Below are positions 31,638-42,794 of a DNA stretch of 64,000 nt, piece after piece (position 1 is the stretch's first letter; the number at the start of each line of letters is the position of its first letter). Source of the DNA: Hexactinellida sp. DTS-2022 (Eukaryota > Porifera > Hexactinellida); assembly GCA_028753945.1 (NCBI GenBank), contig JAPNXP010000005.1, positions 2,356,001 through 2,420,000 of the forward strand, in the 5' to 3' direction. The notes below the pieces were generated by a model. The model saw only the letters and a list, made by a program, of their open reading frames with translations, was not told the origin of the DNA and searched no databases. The position numbers and the translations under genes are program-made.

Positions 31638-31886
31638 ATGAAGATACATAGCAATTATTATTTAGGTTTATATTTTGAGACATCTTGTCAATATTTATTT
31701 TGCTCTGTTCGCAAATTTTATTCTACTTTCTCTTCTTTCCCACATCTTCTTTCCCAAAGTATTTGTTATGTAATATTGGACTTCTTTAATATTTTTATTC
31801 ATCAGTGTGGCGATATTGAGGTAAATCCTGGACCAAGACAATTAGGTAAATATACTGAATTAAACTACATAATTAACCTGAATTGA
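31638..31886 (+). CDS. N-terminal exon of the 2A/OTU element, with a 2A-like peptide
   Basis: A hydrophobic N-terminal stretch (YLGLYFE..., YVILDFFNIF) is followed by CGDIEVNPGP at about 31807-31836, matching the 2A 'StopGo' consensus D-x-E-x-N-P-G-P. In known cases the ribosome skips the last Gly-Pro bond, so one message gives two proteins. A possible donor AG|GTAAAT follows at about 31845 and a TTTCTAG acceptor lies at about 31913, so the coding may continue by splicing. The reading-frame link to the next ORF is unresolved. Confidence 0.55.
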   Translation: MKIHSNYYLGLYFETSCQYLFCSVRKFYSTFSSFPHLLSQSICYVILDFFNIFIHQCGDIEVNPGPRQLGKYTELNYIINLN

Positions 31887-31980
31887 TAATAAAAACTTAT
31901 TTTTAATTTCTAGAATTCAGAAACTGGGCACATGGAGAACTGCAAAAAATCATTCAAGCAATCTTTTCGTTACAAATGAA

Positions 31981-32541
31981 ATGGCCCGAAATAGAAGAAT
32001 CACTAGTCAAGAATCAAAATTGGCGTTCCCCAATTCTTTCTGGGGTAAGTTGGCGAAGTGTATTTATAATAGAAACCGCGCACCACTGAGGGCAAAAATA
32101 ATTCAATTATGTAGGGAAAATTATTCTGTTATTCGGCAAAAATTGGTTATTCTAGATGGATCTAGTGAGACGAACTCATCAAATTTGAGTTTACTTGTGA
32201 GTATTAAATTTGAATACCTTCCTTCAACTTCCAGTTTCCATATAAAAACCCCCCCCCTGTTCAAAAGTCCGGATAGTTGCATTAATTTGCTTTCTAATTC
32301 CAAATACTGTCAAGATAGTAGCACTACCAAATCTACTCTTATCGATACGTTCCAACAAACTGTTGATTGTGATGCAACTTCATCCACAGACAATCATGAT
32401 TTTAATAACACTGACTTGTTACTGCAAAATCGAGATGGAAAATATTCTGGCGATCGTAAGTCATATCAATTTGTTTTGACCCAGAATGAATGGTTATCAT
32501 TATACGAGTCAAAGAGAGCAGTTACATTGCATAGAGAATAG
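31981..32541 (+). CDS. Unrecognised ORF between the 2A peptide and the DDE transposase
   Basis: 186 codons. The first part (FWGKLAKCIYNRN, LRAKIIQLCREN) is basic and could be a DNA-binding region. The rest is Ser/Thr/Asn-rich and ends QFVLTQNEWLSLYESKRA. No family recognised; its position suggests it belongs to the 2A/OTU element. Confidence 0.4.
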   Translation: MARNRRITSQESKLAFPNSFWGKLAKCIYNRNRAPLRAKIIQLCRENYSVIRQKLVILDGSSETNSSNLSLLVSIKFEYLPSTSSFHIKTPPLFKSPDSCINLLSNSKYCQDSSTTKSTLIDTFQQTVDCDATSSTDNHDFNNTDLLLQNRDGKYSGDRKSYQFVLTQNEWLSLYESKRAVTLHRE

Positions 32542-32839
32542 ACGAATGTTTTAACAAAAATTTGCTAACTTTTATCCATTTTGCGTCTTAAAATTTTTGT
32601 ATCATCGTATCAACCTCAATTTCGCTCGAATTAACTGTCCCTTTTTTGTTGCTGAGGCGAAATGCAAATTTGCAAGGTGTGTCAGCCTCAGAATTACCAT
32701 AGATCGCTACCAAGCTTTGCAAATCAAAATTTAATAGTCACAGTTATAGCTAATGGAACACTTTCAGGGCAAACATTTTGATAATGAAACATCTCATAGT
32801 CGAAAATTATCAGGTTAAGCTAGAAAATTAGTTGCCGAA

Positions 32840-34478
32840 GAGCTAAACTATACATTTCCAAGTAAGTTTTATTATGAGCAGTTTGATAATACTTTCAATT
32901 TAACAGTTGCGTCACATGGAAATATGAACTCTCTAAAATCTGCCGATGTAATACGAAAAATAAAGTCTGAAGATGCTTCAAAATGTAGATTTAGTGACGA
33001 GATGTTCCAAGATGTTCTAATTACCCAAAAGACATATGATAGTAACATTAAAGGAACTGTCTTTAATGGGTATATTCAAACAATATCTAGAAATCCTTTT
33101 TTTATCCACTTGCACACTGAATAGCAAATAAGTCTCCTAAAAAAGATTCCTTCAGAAAAATTTACACTACATCTAGATGCCACTGGATCGGTTATTCGTA
33201 AATTAGATATAGCTCATAAAAGTTATCTTTATTATGCTTTAACAATAAAACACCCTTTCTCAAAGGTTAGCCCAATTCCGCTAGCTGAGATGATCAGTAG
33301 CGATCAAACCAATGTAGAAATAACTCATTTCCTCCTAAAATGGCGTTACAATTTCAAGAAAGTTTTAAAGAAAGATATTACTCCAACTCACATTGAAGTT
33401 GACTTTAGTTGGCCAATGTTACATAGTACATGCAATGCATTCAATTCTCAAAGTTTAGAAACCTACCTGACTAACTGCTGGGAAAGACTTCATCATAGTG
33501 ACTCAGAAGTAAATTCTATCAACTCGATACTCCACATTTGCTCAGCTCATATAATGCACCGGTTTAGCTATAAACTTGAAACAAAAGTTCGCTAAAGCCA
33601 ACCAAAAGGAACAAACAAATTATTATGTATATAATGGCTAGACTAACAAGCTCAACAACTATGGAAGATATTAGTCAACTTTTCACTGCTTTGTGCATGT
33701 CCTGTTTCTCAAAGTTGAGGTACCCAAAAACTAAACAGTATATTACTAAACTTCAAGATGCAATATTATTTACTGTGAATAATAACGATAATACATCTGA
33801 AATAGAATACCTCGAAGAATTGGACGAAGAAATGCCAAATAAACAAGGGGATAGCTTGACCTACAAAGATAAGTCACCATTTGGCAAACATTTTAATAAA
33901 ACAGTCAACATCCGGTAACTCGAATGCCCGTTAACTCGAACATTCGTTATCTTGAACGAATTTTCATTTCCCCTTAGTCAACATCCGGTAACTCGAATGC
34001 CCGTTAACTCGAACATTCGTTATCTCGAACGGATTTTTCATTCCCCTGAGGGTTCGAGTTACCGGATGTTGACTGTATCTATAATAAGTGTTCAAATTTT
34101 ATAGAAAATTTAAGGATGAAATATATGCATCATTCTTTCGAGGAAAACAATGAATTTTATTTACCAGATTTACCGGACTTTTTGGCAACACATTATATGC
34201 CAATTTCCCCACTATGGACAGGTTTATTGCTTGGCCCGATATTTTATCCTGGGAAAGTTGATGTTACCTTCACGAATTCTATAGCTGAAAATTGGATCCG
34301 CATTGTGAAAATTAATATATTGCAAAATGAAACTAAGTTAAGACCCGGAGACTTTATACGAAAGGTACGTGAAAGTATTTCTGGCAGAATAAAAGCATTA
34401 GATTTTGCATTCTTACCCATAAGTATCAAATTGATGAAAAGGATAAAGGTGGAAAAGAATGATGACACACAGGTGTAA
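32840..34478 (+). pseudogene. DDE transposase of the 2A/OTU element
   Basis: Frames at 32924-33124, 33150-33595, 33625-33918 and 34116-34478 read as one protein broken by a stop at 33122, another near 33594 and the MITE at 33902-34075. Key parts: LHLDATGSVIRK (first Asp), AEMISSDQTN, HIEVDFSWPML (candidate second Asp), CSAHIMHRF, PLWTGLLLG, and NSIAENWIRIVK (candidate Glu). The pattern is that of invertebrate transposases often seen with OTU domains, but I cannot name the superfamily. MULE-like affinity is possible. Confidence 0.6.
33902..34075. mobile_element. Small MITE inserted in the DDE transposase
   Basis: The left end CAGTCAACATCCGGTAACTC is repeated directly at about 33976 and inverted at the right end (GTTACCGGATGTTGACTG), followed by TA. 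The left flank is AA, not TA, so one side has changed. Pogo/Tc1-like by its tips. Confidence 0.8.
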
Positions 34479-34888
34479 GAAATCTGGAAGAAAGGTAAGA
34501 GAAGTAAACGTAGTTACTTTAGGAAAGCTGAACTTTCTACAGCCCTAAGCAGAGACAACTAAGTTAGAAATAAAGGTATAAATACATAAAATTCTGAAGG
34601 GAATAAGAAAAAACGAAGAAAGCGAAGGATAGATTGTAGCAGGGTACAAAATGACTATACATGTTGTATATCGGAAAAAATAATTATTTACATGTATAAT
34701 CAAATGAATTTTCAAGTGATGATAGTATATTTGTTACAAAATCTCATGATATCCAGCATACGATCACGGAGAGTTAGCCCAGTAAACCCATCATGGCTAA
34801 AAGAGAGGTGTGAAGAAATGATGCTTACATTTGTTGGTGGAGTTATTTATGAAAATCAGGCTATTAATAAAATTCTGAAATACGTAAA
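34479..34888. other. Linker between DDE and OTU parts
   Basis: Short frames, including 34692-34961 (VSPVNPSWLKERC), may be part of the same broken protein. No motif recognised. Confidence 0.3.
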
Positions 34889-35397
34889 TTGGTTCCCTCG
34901 AAGGAAAAGCGTATTGCACCGGATGGAAATTGTTTGTTCAGTTCTCTCTCGTATATCATAACAGGGTCTGATCATAATCACAGAGAAATAAGGGAGCTAT
35001 TAGTATTAAATATGCAAGGGAAATACAGAGATTGTTGTTCAAAATACTGCAATTCACTCTCAAATTTAAACGCTACAAACAACTACTCTTCAATTGAGGA
35101 GTATATAAAATCAAGTAAGATTGACAGAACTGGATCTTGGGGAACCGACTTGGAATTATTTTAGCCGCACAATTGCTTAAAACAGATATTTTGTTATACA
35201 ATGATTTTGCCCACCTTTGGTATATATTTTCGGGGCATGGATTTAACGATAAGAAAGATGACCATAATTTAACAGAAAAGAGTATATATCTTCGTCTCTA
35301 CTTAAGTCATTTTCAACCAATAACAAAAGTTAATTCCGAAGATAAAGTGGGACAAAGCAACATATGGAATTTGACCCTACGAAGTATAATTAGCTAG
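34889..35397 (+). pseudogene. OTU cysteine protease of the 2A/OTU element
   Basis: It reads APDGNCLFSSLSYIITGS (catalytic Asp and Cys in D-G-N-C), IRELLVLNM, then WGTDLEL. A one-base slip at about 35157 moves the rest into the frame ending 35397: ILAAQLLKTDILLYND, then YLRLYLSHFQPI with the catalytic His. OTU domains cleave ubiquitin chains. Transposons of several groups carry them. Apart from the slip the domain looks complete. Confidence 0.8.
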
Positions 35398-35563
35398 AGA
35401 TTTATAAATCGAAGTCTGTAGTATTAGATATGATTAGAATTAGCATATTAGCATAGTTTGACAATTATTAAAAATGTAAATTTGCTATGTAATTGGGCGA
35501 CATACTTTACGTATATGTCTGGTTTAGTTATTACCAAATTGACAAAAAGTACCTAAGCTAGTA

Positions 35564-35876
35564 TAGTACACCCTCGCTAATCCGAACTCCGCTAATCCGA
35601 TCCCTCGCTAATCCGAACAGGGGAAACCAAAATATTATTTTTATAAATGTTGGAAAAAATCGTAAATTACAATGGAAGTATAAAAAATATGTCTCAGGCA
35701 AGTATTTTAAGGAGTATACTGGATGTTTAGTGCGGATTAACAAGGTTTGTACAAGTTTGGTTCGGATTATTGAGATTCTCATTTATAGATGCCCATAGAA
35801 AATGCATTACTTCACTAATCGGAACAGAAGATTTTTGAATCGGAACACCTCTGTTCGGATAAGCGAGGGTGGACTG
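35564..35876. mobile_element. TA-flanked MITE with CACCCTCGCTAATCC ends
   Basis: Left end TAGTACACCCTCGCTAATCC; right end is its inverse, GGATAAGCGAGGGTGGACTG. TA on both sides. About 313 bp, non-coding. Several internal copies of the CTAATCCGAAC motif near the ends. Confidence 0.85.
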
Positions 35877-37117
35877 TATTGCTATATTCCAAATGGCAGT
35901 TCTGTATATACTGGTGATACAAAAATATAGCGTCCAAAACTGTGCTCGATTTTAAGAATTTGAAGTTTTTGGAAAAATTATAACATTATTTGCAAAGTCA
36001 CTGTATGCCTCCCAGGTGTCAGATCAGAAATTTTTTAATTTGATAGAAAGTACCTAGGCTAGTGATGCTATATTCCAAATGACATCTAGATTGTCCCGTT
36101 GGTTCATTACTTATAGTGTCTTATAGCGTGCTCAATTCTCGTTGCCAGCTCGCTGCTAACTTCACACTCGTTGTTTCACCATTCGTAACACTGTTGATGG
36201 ATCTACCATGGATTGCTATTTTTTATTGATTCTGAACTCTTTAGCAAATTTCCTGCAAGTTTGGACCCACTGATAACATCGCTTTAAAAGTATTAATACG
36301 TTTAGTTCCACACGAACCTATTTGTACGGGTGAATATCTTTAGACTAAGTTAATTCGAGTTTGGTTCGGCTGAACTAAAAATTATATATCGATTCATATC
36401 ATCTCTGCTCGATAGGTAATTAATTAACATAAATTGGTGACATATTAAATTCATCCGCGGGAAAAGTTTCTGAACCTTTTTTTGCACGAACCTATATGAT
36501 TCGGATGAACACATTTAGTTCGTCTAGAACTAAACTAATTAGGTTCGGCCGAACTTAATTCGAACCGTTAAAGCCGCCATGTTTATAGCAAGAATGCAAT
36601 GTATGTATTGTGTCATAAAGTTTGATAGATACCGATTTATAGTAAAACTTTCATCTAGATAAAAACGACTTTAAAAAAAAAAAGTTAACATTAGGTAAAA
36701 TTACTTTTCTGAGACAAGTTTTATACTAGGTGATATTTAAAATATTCTTAACTCGCCCCGGCATGTTTTCCCGAAAAATGGAAAAGTTCGACGCCACTGC
36801 CGCGTGCTACCTATGAAAGTTACACCGCATAATGAAACACTCACATACTGTATTCTCTAATATCTTGGGAAATGCCTACCCAAGTGTATCTTTGCTAACT
36901 GAATGAAAAGTAGGCTTTCCCGGATTACCGACGTCGTCATGATTGCGGTCAACTCAGACTATGGTGCTTCTAAATCTGTCTCTGTGCCTTGTACTTTTAC
37001 TCTCCAAAGGGAGAATTAAATTAAATCATGTGATATTTATTAAGGCTATTCAATATCAACAAAAAATATTGTTTGTGCTTGTCCATTGTTTTAGTTTAGA
37101 ACACTTATGCATAGTAG
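35877..37117. other. Spacer holding a dispersed repeat
   Basis: 35985-36190 is the inverse of 16985-17190. A further stretch at 36300-36560 carries repeated GAACCTAT and AGGTTCGGCCGAACTTA-type motifs in both orientations. No gene recognised. Confidence 0.5.
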
Positions 37118-37240
37118 TGTTGCATGAGAAATTGAATTCCCGTGAGAATTTGAATATAACCATGGATGCCGTGAGAATTTGAATACAACCATGGATGCCG
37201 TGAGAAATTGAATTGCCGTGAGAATTTGTATCTCCAAATT
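37118..37240. repeat. Left TIR of the Ginger element (tandem units)
   Basis: Alternating GTGAGAATTTGAATAYAACC and ATGGATGCCGTGAGAAATTG units, two to three copies. The inverse array is at 41240-41380. Confidence 0.85.
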
Positions 37241-37322
37241 CAATTCAAAGCAATCAAACAATAGTTCATTACTCATTTTATTATGACAATAATAAAGAAC
37301 AACAATAGACCTGGAAAAATTT

Positions 37323-38775
37323 CTAATTTAAAATATAGAAAATACTACTAATTCTTTCATCAGGTCTAAAGCTTGAATTATTTAGGTTTTCGAAATTCGG
37401 TGTTGTCATCCCATCATAGGTAAACCACTTGCAATCTACAAGACATCTAAGGTTAAAATGGCCAACAGTGTGGACAGTATATCCAATCAAATTAAAGCTA
37501 ATAACTTCGTGTTCGTGGTTAACGTAGATTGTAACATCAATTCCTTTATCATCTCGGATATTAAGATGGCCAACTTCCAATATAAAAATGAGAGGTAATC
37601 GTGTGAAGTGGCATTCTAACATTTCATAAATTGCAGTAGTATCACGACATTTTGGCAAGAAGGCATTTGCAATTGAGTATTGGGTGATTCCTGACAGCTG
37701 TTTGAAAATTGTATTACCGTTGTCAAATTTAGGATTTTATCTGAAACAATTCTACAATTTGAGCATTGGTAAGAAACTTCATAATAAGATGACCCAATAG
37801 CGTTACTCAGAAACTGTAAAAATGGCCCCTCAGAGCCATAGAAATTGTAAGTACGTATTCCCATTTTGTTTGGGAATTTTCAGCTTTTCTCCAATAAAGT
37901 TTTTTAATCTATTGAAATCTTTCTCTTGAATTAGTATGAGAAATTCACTGATTACATTCAGGGGAGATACGACTTTCCTTTTGATGACCGACATGATAGT
38001 ATCCATGTTGACACTAGTTAAGGTTATAATATTATCTATAGAACACTTATTGATTAAATGAGTGCCTAGGTACATCCCTCCTCAATTCACTCCGAGACTT
38101 TCCAAAGAAGATAATTCATTTGTTTGAGTCGAATAATCGCTAGATTCAAGATATTTTCAAGAGTGTCTGTCTGCTTAGTTTGTTCAATTTTTGATCAATA
38201 ATGTCGCTGATTGCAGGATATAATACCTTAGTTGTGTAATTAACCTGCTTTTGCTCGATCTTCATCAGTTACCAACCAATAGGGAACATCTGCCTTAATT
38301 AAATGCTTCTTTATACCATTTAATTAATATCTCAATGATATCGAAAGAATCGCAAGAAAGGGAACGCGCTTGTGGATAATGTTGTTGCCTCCATTCTAAT
38401 AGTCTTTTTGGGTGCAGATTAACTCTCTTAGCCAATTCAGAGTGTAATTCTGACAAGTAACTAGTAGAGGATAAACTGTTGATGATAGAATATTTCATTG
38501 AATTAAGGATATCCATGACAGATTCCAATTCAATTCGTTTTTCAGAATCACTTACTTCGGGGATATCTACAGTTATTAAGTCAATAGAGTTATCTGCGAA
38601 AAAATCAGGGTTAGAAATTTCAGAAAGTATAGCATCAATTCCAGAATTTACATTCTCTGTAATGTCCTTAGTATTTTGATTCTTCACAACTCTATAAGAT
38701 GGTGATGGACTAGAAATTATTTTCTCCTTGACAGTTGATTTGGACACCAATGATTTGGGATCACTTTTTTTGCCC
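37323..38775 (-). pseudogene. Downstream part of the Ginger gene with a peptidase-like end
   Basis: A 151-codon frame (38750-38295: Ser-rich, then LHPKRLLEWRQQHYP) follows a possible acceptor at about 38776 and may be the next exon of the integrase gene. After a gap, frames at 38075-37323 include YYEVSYQCSNCRIV (C-x2-C) and GHFNLRCLVDCKWFTYDGM, which resembles the His box of USP-type ubiquitin proteases. Ginger elements with protease domains are known, but this assignment is tentative. The catalytic Cys box was not identified. Confidence 0.45.
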
Positions 38776-40941
38776 TAATAAGATACAAATAATCAATAAT
38801 CTATACAATAATCGATCTGTCGCAAAGCGACCGAGACCAAAGGGCTCGTTAAAATATATATACGAAGGTTACTCCAAGGGTTAAGGGAAAAGTTACCTGT
38901 AGGTCACGCAATGTATATTTCTAGCTAAATGTATTGGAATATTCTTTTTCCTCTTACCTTCTTTCGGAGTTTTAATTAACAGATGAGATTTTGTGATTTT
39001 CAGACTTTTGTAGGGTCCTAAGTAATTCGGTTGCTGCTTAGTTCCTGGAAGTTTCTTTTCTCTGCTTACATTACGTACCAGAACATAATCTGATACATTA
39101 AGCTTTGATCTATTATTGATAAATCATAAAATGTGTCGAAGTTCTAAATTAATAATTATCCCTCAACTTATATTACCTTTCATGGTCTACTTTGGCGTCA
39201 TATATACGTTTTTGTCTCTCCTGTTCAGTTCTGATATTCTGACGTGCAGTATTGCGGTCGCTAAGAGTATCCACATCCATCTCACCAATCCATTCATGTA
39301 GTGTGTCACAGTTTATATCCAAGTTTGTCTGAACATTTGTAATATTTATGTCTTCTCGATCGGACTCATCTTCAGTAGCAGTATGACAATTGAGAAACAA
39401 ATATTCAGGATTGCAATCTCGCCCAAACATCAACTTAAACGGTGTACTTTGGATTGCGCGCTTAAAGTGAGTATTTGCTGCTAAACAAGCTTGCTTAAGT
39501 TTATCTGGCCATTCTACATCTGAGCTGGCTCTAAATTTATCTAGTTTCCTAAAGAATTTGATAAAGGTCTGAAATTAAAGTCAAAAATGATTTTTCTTTT
39601 GAAAATTATAGACGTATTCCTTACATTTTAATAATTTTGTTGTGGGCTTCAACCAAGCCATTACTCTGCGGGTGGTAAGCAGTAGTAGCACGATTTTCTA
39701 TCTTAAGTGTCTGATTGAACAGTTTGAATTCCTACAAAGATGAAGTTACAGATTTGTAATTTCGATGTAATTCTAAGTTACACTTGTAGGTTCGTAATTT
39801 ACAGTAGAACCTCGTTAGTACGAACACCAGGGGACCTTCAAAATGTGTTCGTATCAACCGGAGTTACGTATTAACCGTGTTCATACTAAAGAGGTTCTAC
39901 TGTACTTTGGGTATGCTTACTCTACTCATGAATTCTGGACCTTGATCATGTTGCAAGATCATTGGGGTTCCAAATGTAAGATACATATCACGAAGTGCTG
40001 ATATAACATCAGTAGATGTTTTTGATTTCAGCGGACGTGATACTACATATTTGCTGGGATAGCAAACAGCTACTAGAATGTGCAGATACCCTTATTTGCT
40101 CTTTGGCAGGTTGCATACTAGGTCAATTCCAATATGCTGCCACGGTCTTTCATGTGGTGGTATCGGCTGCAATAATCTCAGTGGTTTGGAACAAATAGGT
40201 GCTGCTGTTTGGCATATATGACAAGAATTAACCTATTAAATTTAAAACAATGTATCAAATTAATATTTTCTAAAATATACTTGTTTGATAATAAACTAAT
40301 GAACTCACATATTGCCTAATTTGATCCGCCATTCGTAGCCACACATATTCCCTCCTTATATTGGAGATAGTTGCATTGATACCAGGGTGGTGTAAGTCAT
40401 GGTATAGATGCAAAATTTTAGGAACTTGAGATATAAGTGGACACTCTCTGTATTCCAATCTTCCATTTAGTAGCTTTAGTCTCTAAAAAATATTTTTTTT
40501 AAATTAATATGGTGGGGGTAACCCGGCAGGGTTGATAAAAATCATGAATTTTATTGACAAAAATCATTGATTTAAATCAAACAACCCTGTGGGGTCGCAT
40601 CAGCAATTTCATAACTATATTAGAGCAATAATGAACCAGAGAATCCTATAAACAGTATCATAATGCATCCACTATTGGTCATTCCTAGGATTGTAAAATT
40701 TAAGGTTTTAAGGCAACATCTAATCAATGGTTTATCTACTTGAGATGTAATACTAATTTAGACAATTGTTTGTTACCTTGAATAACTTTTCACTTTCCTT
40801 TTCAACGCGATACACTGAAGCCATTCTTTTAAAATTACTGCGCGCATTTCCTCGATTTTCAGGAGCTAATGCTTCCACTGTTGTGGGGAATTCTCCCCCT
40901 AGCAAGAATGAGCGAAGTTCCTGATACTCAACAGGTTCCAT
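38775..40941 (-). pseudogene. Ginger integrase-like transposase, multi-exon
   Basis: Reading on the minus strand, at least six exons with usable splice sites: 40941-~40783 (ends KLFK); ~40483-40310 with the H2C2 zinc part (ILHLYHDLHHPGINATI; CHICQ completed in the next exon); ~40231-39922 with HIGIDLV (first Asp) and LQHDQGPEF (second Asp); ~39733-39628 with AYHPQSNGLVEAHNK (Glu); ~39567-39176 with LMFGRDCNPEYLF and QERQKRIYD; ~39110-38960 with the LGPYKSLKI GPY/F module. An in-frame TAA lies within exon 3 (after LPKSK), and a MITE sits in the intron at 39802-39902. The DDE triad and zinc finger are otherwise intact. Confidence 0.83.
39802..39902. mobile_element. 101-bp TA-flanked MITE inside the Ginger gene
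   Basis: CAGTAGAACCTCGTTAGTAC at the left and ATACTAAAGAGGTTCTACTG at the right, TA on both sides. It lies in an intron of the integrase gene. Confidence 0.9.
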
Positions 40942-41093
40942 AAGTTCGTCTTGTTCCTTATAAAAGTGACACGATTGACTAGTGATTAATTGCTAAATAA
41001 TAATAAATATTGAGTATTCTAAATTTCAAAATTGGGACACATTAGTGAGTATCTATAGTAGTAATATAAATTATTGAGTCAACAATATGAGTA

Positions 41094-41188
41094 TAGAACC
41101 TGCGTAATTCGACCCCCTATAAACCGGAAGTCTCCTTATTTCGACACAGATTTCCTGTCCCGAGTGTCGGATTAGGCAGGTTCTACTA
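41094..41188. mobile_element. Short MITE near the right TIR of the Ginger element
   Basis: Left TAGAACCTGCGTAATTCGAC, right GTCGGATTAGGCAGGTTCTA, with TA-rich flanks. About 95 bp. Same tip style as 39802-39902. Confidence 0.7.
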
Positions 41189-41239
41189 TATAGTATTATT
41201 TGCAATCTATAGAGACGAAAGATTCACATTCTATGTTAA

Positions 41240-41380
41240 CAGGTTGTTTTCAAATTCTTACGGCAATTCAATTTCTCACGGCATCCATGGTTGTATTCAA
41301 ATTCTCACGGCAATTCAATTTCTCACGGCATCAATGGTTATATTCAATTTCTCATGGCAATTCAAATTTCTCATGCAACA
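41240..41380. repeat. Right TIR of the Ginger element (tandem units)
   Basis: Inverse of 37118-37240: CAAATTCTTACGGCAATTCA, then CACGGCATCCATGGTTGTAT, repeated two to three times and ending CATGCAACA. Confidence 0.85.
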
Positions 41381-42033
41381 GTACTATATAACGCATACTT
41401 TAAAATTTGCATTTAACAAACACCTTTCTTGATTTTTCATTTTTTCAATAACACTAATGTTAAATTCCTATACACTAGTCACCCAAAGTGACCTTAGCTC
41501 TACATGAAAATAGAACAACCCACACAAGTTGAATTAGAGCTAATTAGTAGTTCTATTCTCTTCTACTATTGTAGATCTATGATTGGTCTGGTTGTTTTAG
41601 CTCTATCAACTTTATAAGTATTATTTTTTGTTTGTTAATCATAATTTCCGAACAGTTTTCTCGACTTGCCTTTATTTTCATGGAATTTCGTGACGATTAG
41701 GCCATAAAATTTGAAGAATGCATCGAAAAGCTTAACAACCCAACAAATCACAGATCTATTCATAAACTATATGAGAGAAAATCATTCAACTTGAAATCTG
41801 GTATATAAACTTCTGGGGGAATGTTGGCGCAAAATCACTTTGTCTGTTTTATTGATTTTCAAAAAAGATTCGTCATAATAAAAAAACACATAAATAACTA
41901 AAATATTTGTTCTATACCGATTTTCGAAATACCGCTCTTTGATCTAAATACTACATATATAGAAGTAGTGTTTAATGCAATAAACTGTAAAATGAGTGCA
42001 TTCTCATTTTTTTTAGTTTCTGATGTTGAATGG
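41381..42033. other. Spacer without recognised features
   Basis: AT-rich sequence; nothing supported. Confidence 0.4.
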
Positions 42034-42365
42034 CAGTGGTTTTCAACCTCTTTTGTACTACTGAACCCCTAAATTGTTTGTGGCAGCACGCGGAACCCTA
42101 CATTTCTAATTCCTCTACGAATATGTTTATAACAAATTTATTTACATTCATTTATTAACTAGTATTGTCAGGTACAGTTTCAATGTGAGATCTTTGATTG
42201 TTTACTTTTGCATATTTCTTTTATTCGTGGTTTGATAGTCAATAAGATGCTAAAGATTGTATTTCCGAATGACTATTATGAGTCTCTGATGTATTTACAT
42301 CGATGTTCCAATAATCCCGCGGAACCCTTGAGGTTTAGTCGCGGAACCCGGGTTGAAAACCACTG
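42034..42365. mobile_element. hAT-type MITE (332 bp)
   Basis: Ends CAGTGGTTTTCAACCTCTTT and the inverse GGGTTGAAAACCACTG, typical of hAT (Charlie-like) non-autonomous elements. Inside are CGCGGAACCC repeats near both ends. I saw no matching 8-bp duplication. Confidence 0.82.
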
Positions 42366-42794
42366 GTCTAGGGGAATAAGGAAGTCAATATTTACTGACA
42401 TGAAGCTTGTGTTGCCTCAGGATATTTCTCTTCCCGAATACCTGGATAATTTCTTCATATTCATTTGATTAATTTCAAAATAAGAATTGAGTTTATTGTT
42501 TTTTTGTTCTTAATATGTAAAGTTTATTAGACAATTAATACATATATTCAGTTTGTTAAATAGTTAAATCCCTACTGTGTGATTTGTAATAGCTCAGAAT
42601 ATGGTTTATCTATACTATCGTATTAAATTCATAACAAAAAGTAAAATTAGAAAATTGCTTCTATTCTCTACTATAGCTTCTCATAATATCACTGCATTAG
42701 TTGTAATAGTACATGCACGGATTACTAATAGTAGCATCACGAAATATCACGGAAGAGAACCTAAACTTCGGAAATACAGCAATTAGTACTATCC

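Larger units (their letters stand above)
37118..41380 (-). mobile_element. Ginger-type DNA transposon with tandem-repeat TIRs
   Basis: Ends read TGTTGCATGAGAAATTGAAT (left) and the inverse AATTTCTCATGCAACA (right), fitting the TGTNR tips described for Ginger1. The flanks GTAG and GTAC may be a 4-bp duplication with one mismatch. TIRs (about 37118-37240 and 41240-41380) consist of tandem units of roughly 45 bp with CCGTGAGAAATTGAATTGCC. Between them is a Gypsy-like integrase gene but no reverse transcriptase, RNase H, protease or LTR, so it is a DNA transposon and not a retrotransposon. Confidence 0.82.

Noticed and set aside
38775-40941. Gypsy LTR retrotransposon
   Set aside because: Integrase alone, with no reverse transcriptase, RNase H or LTR, and enclosed by TIRs with TGTTG tips; Ginger fits better.
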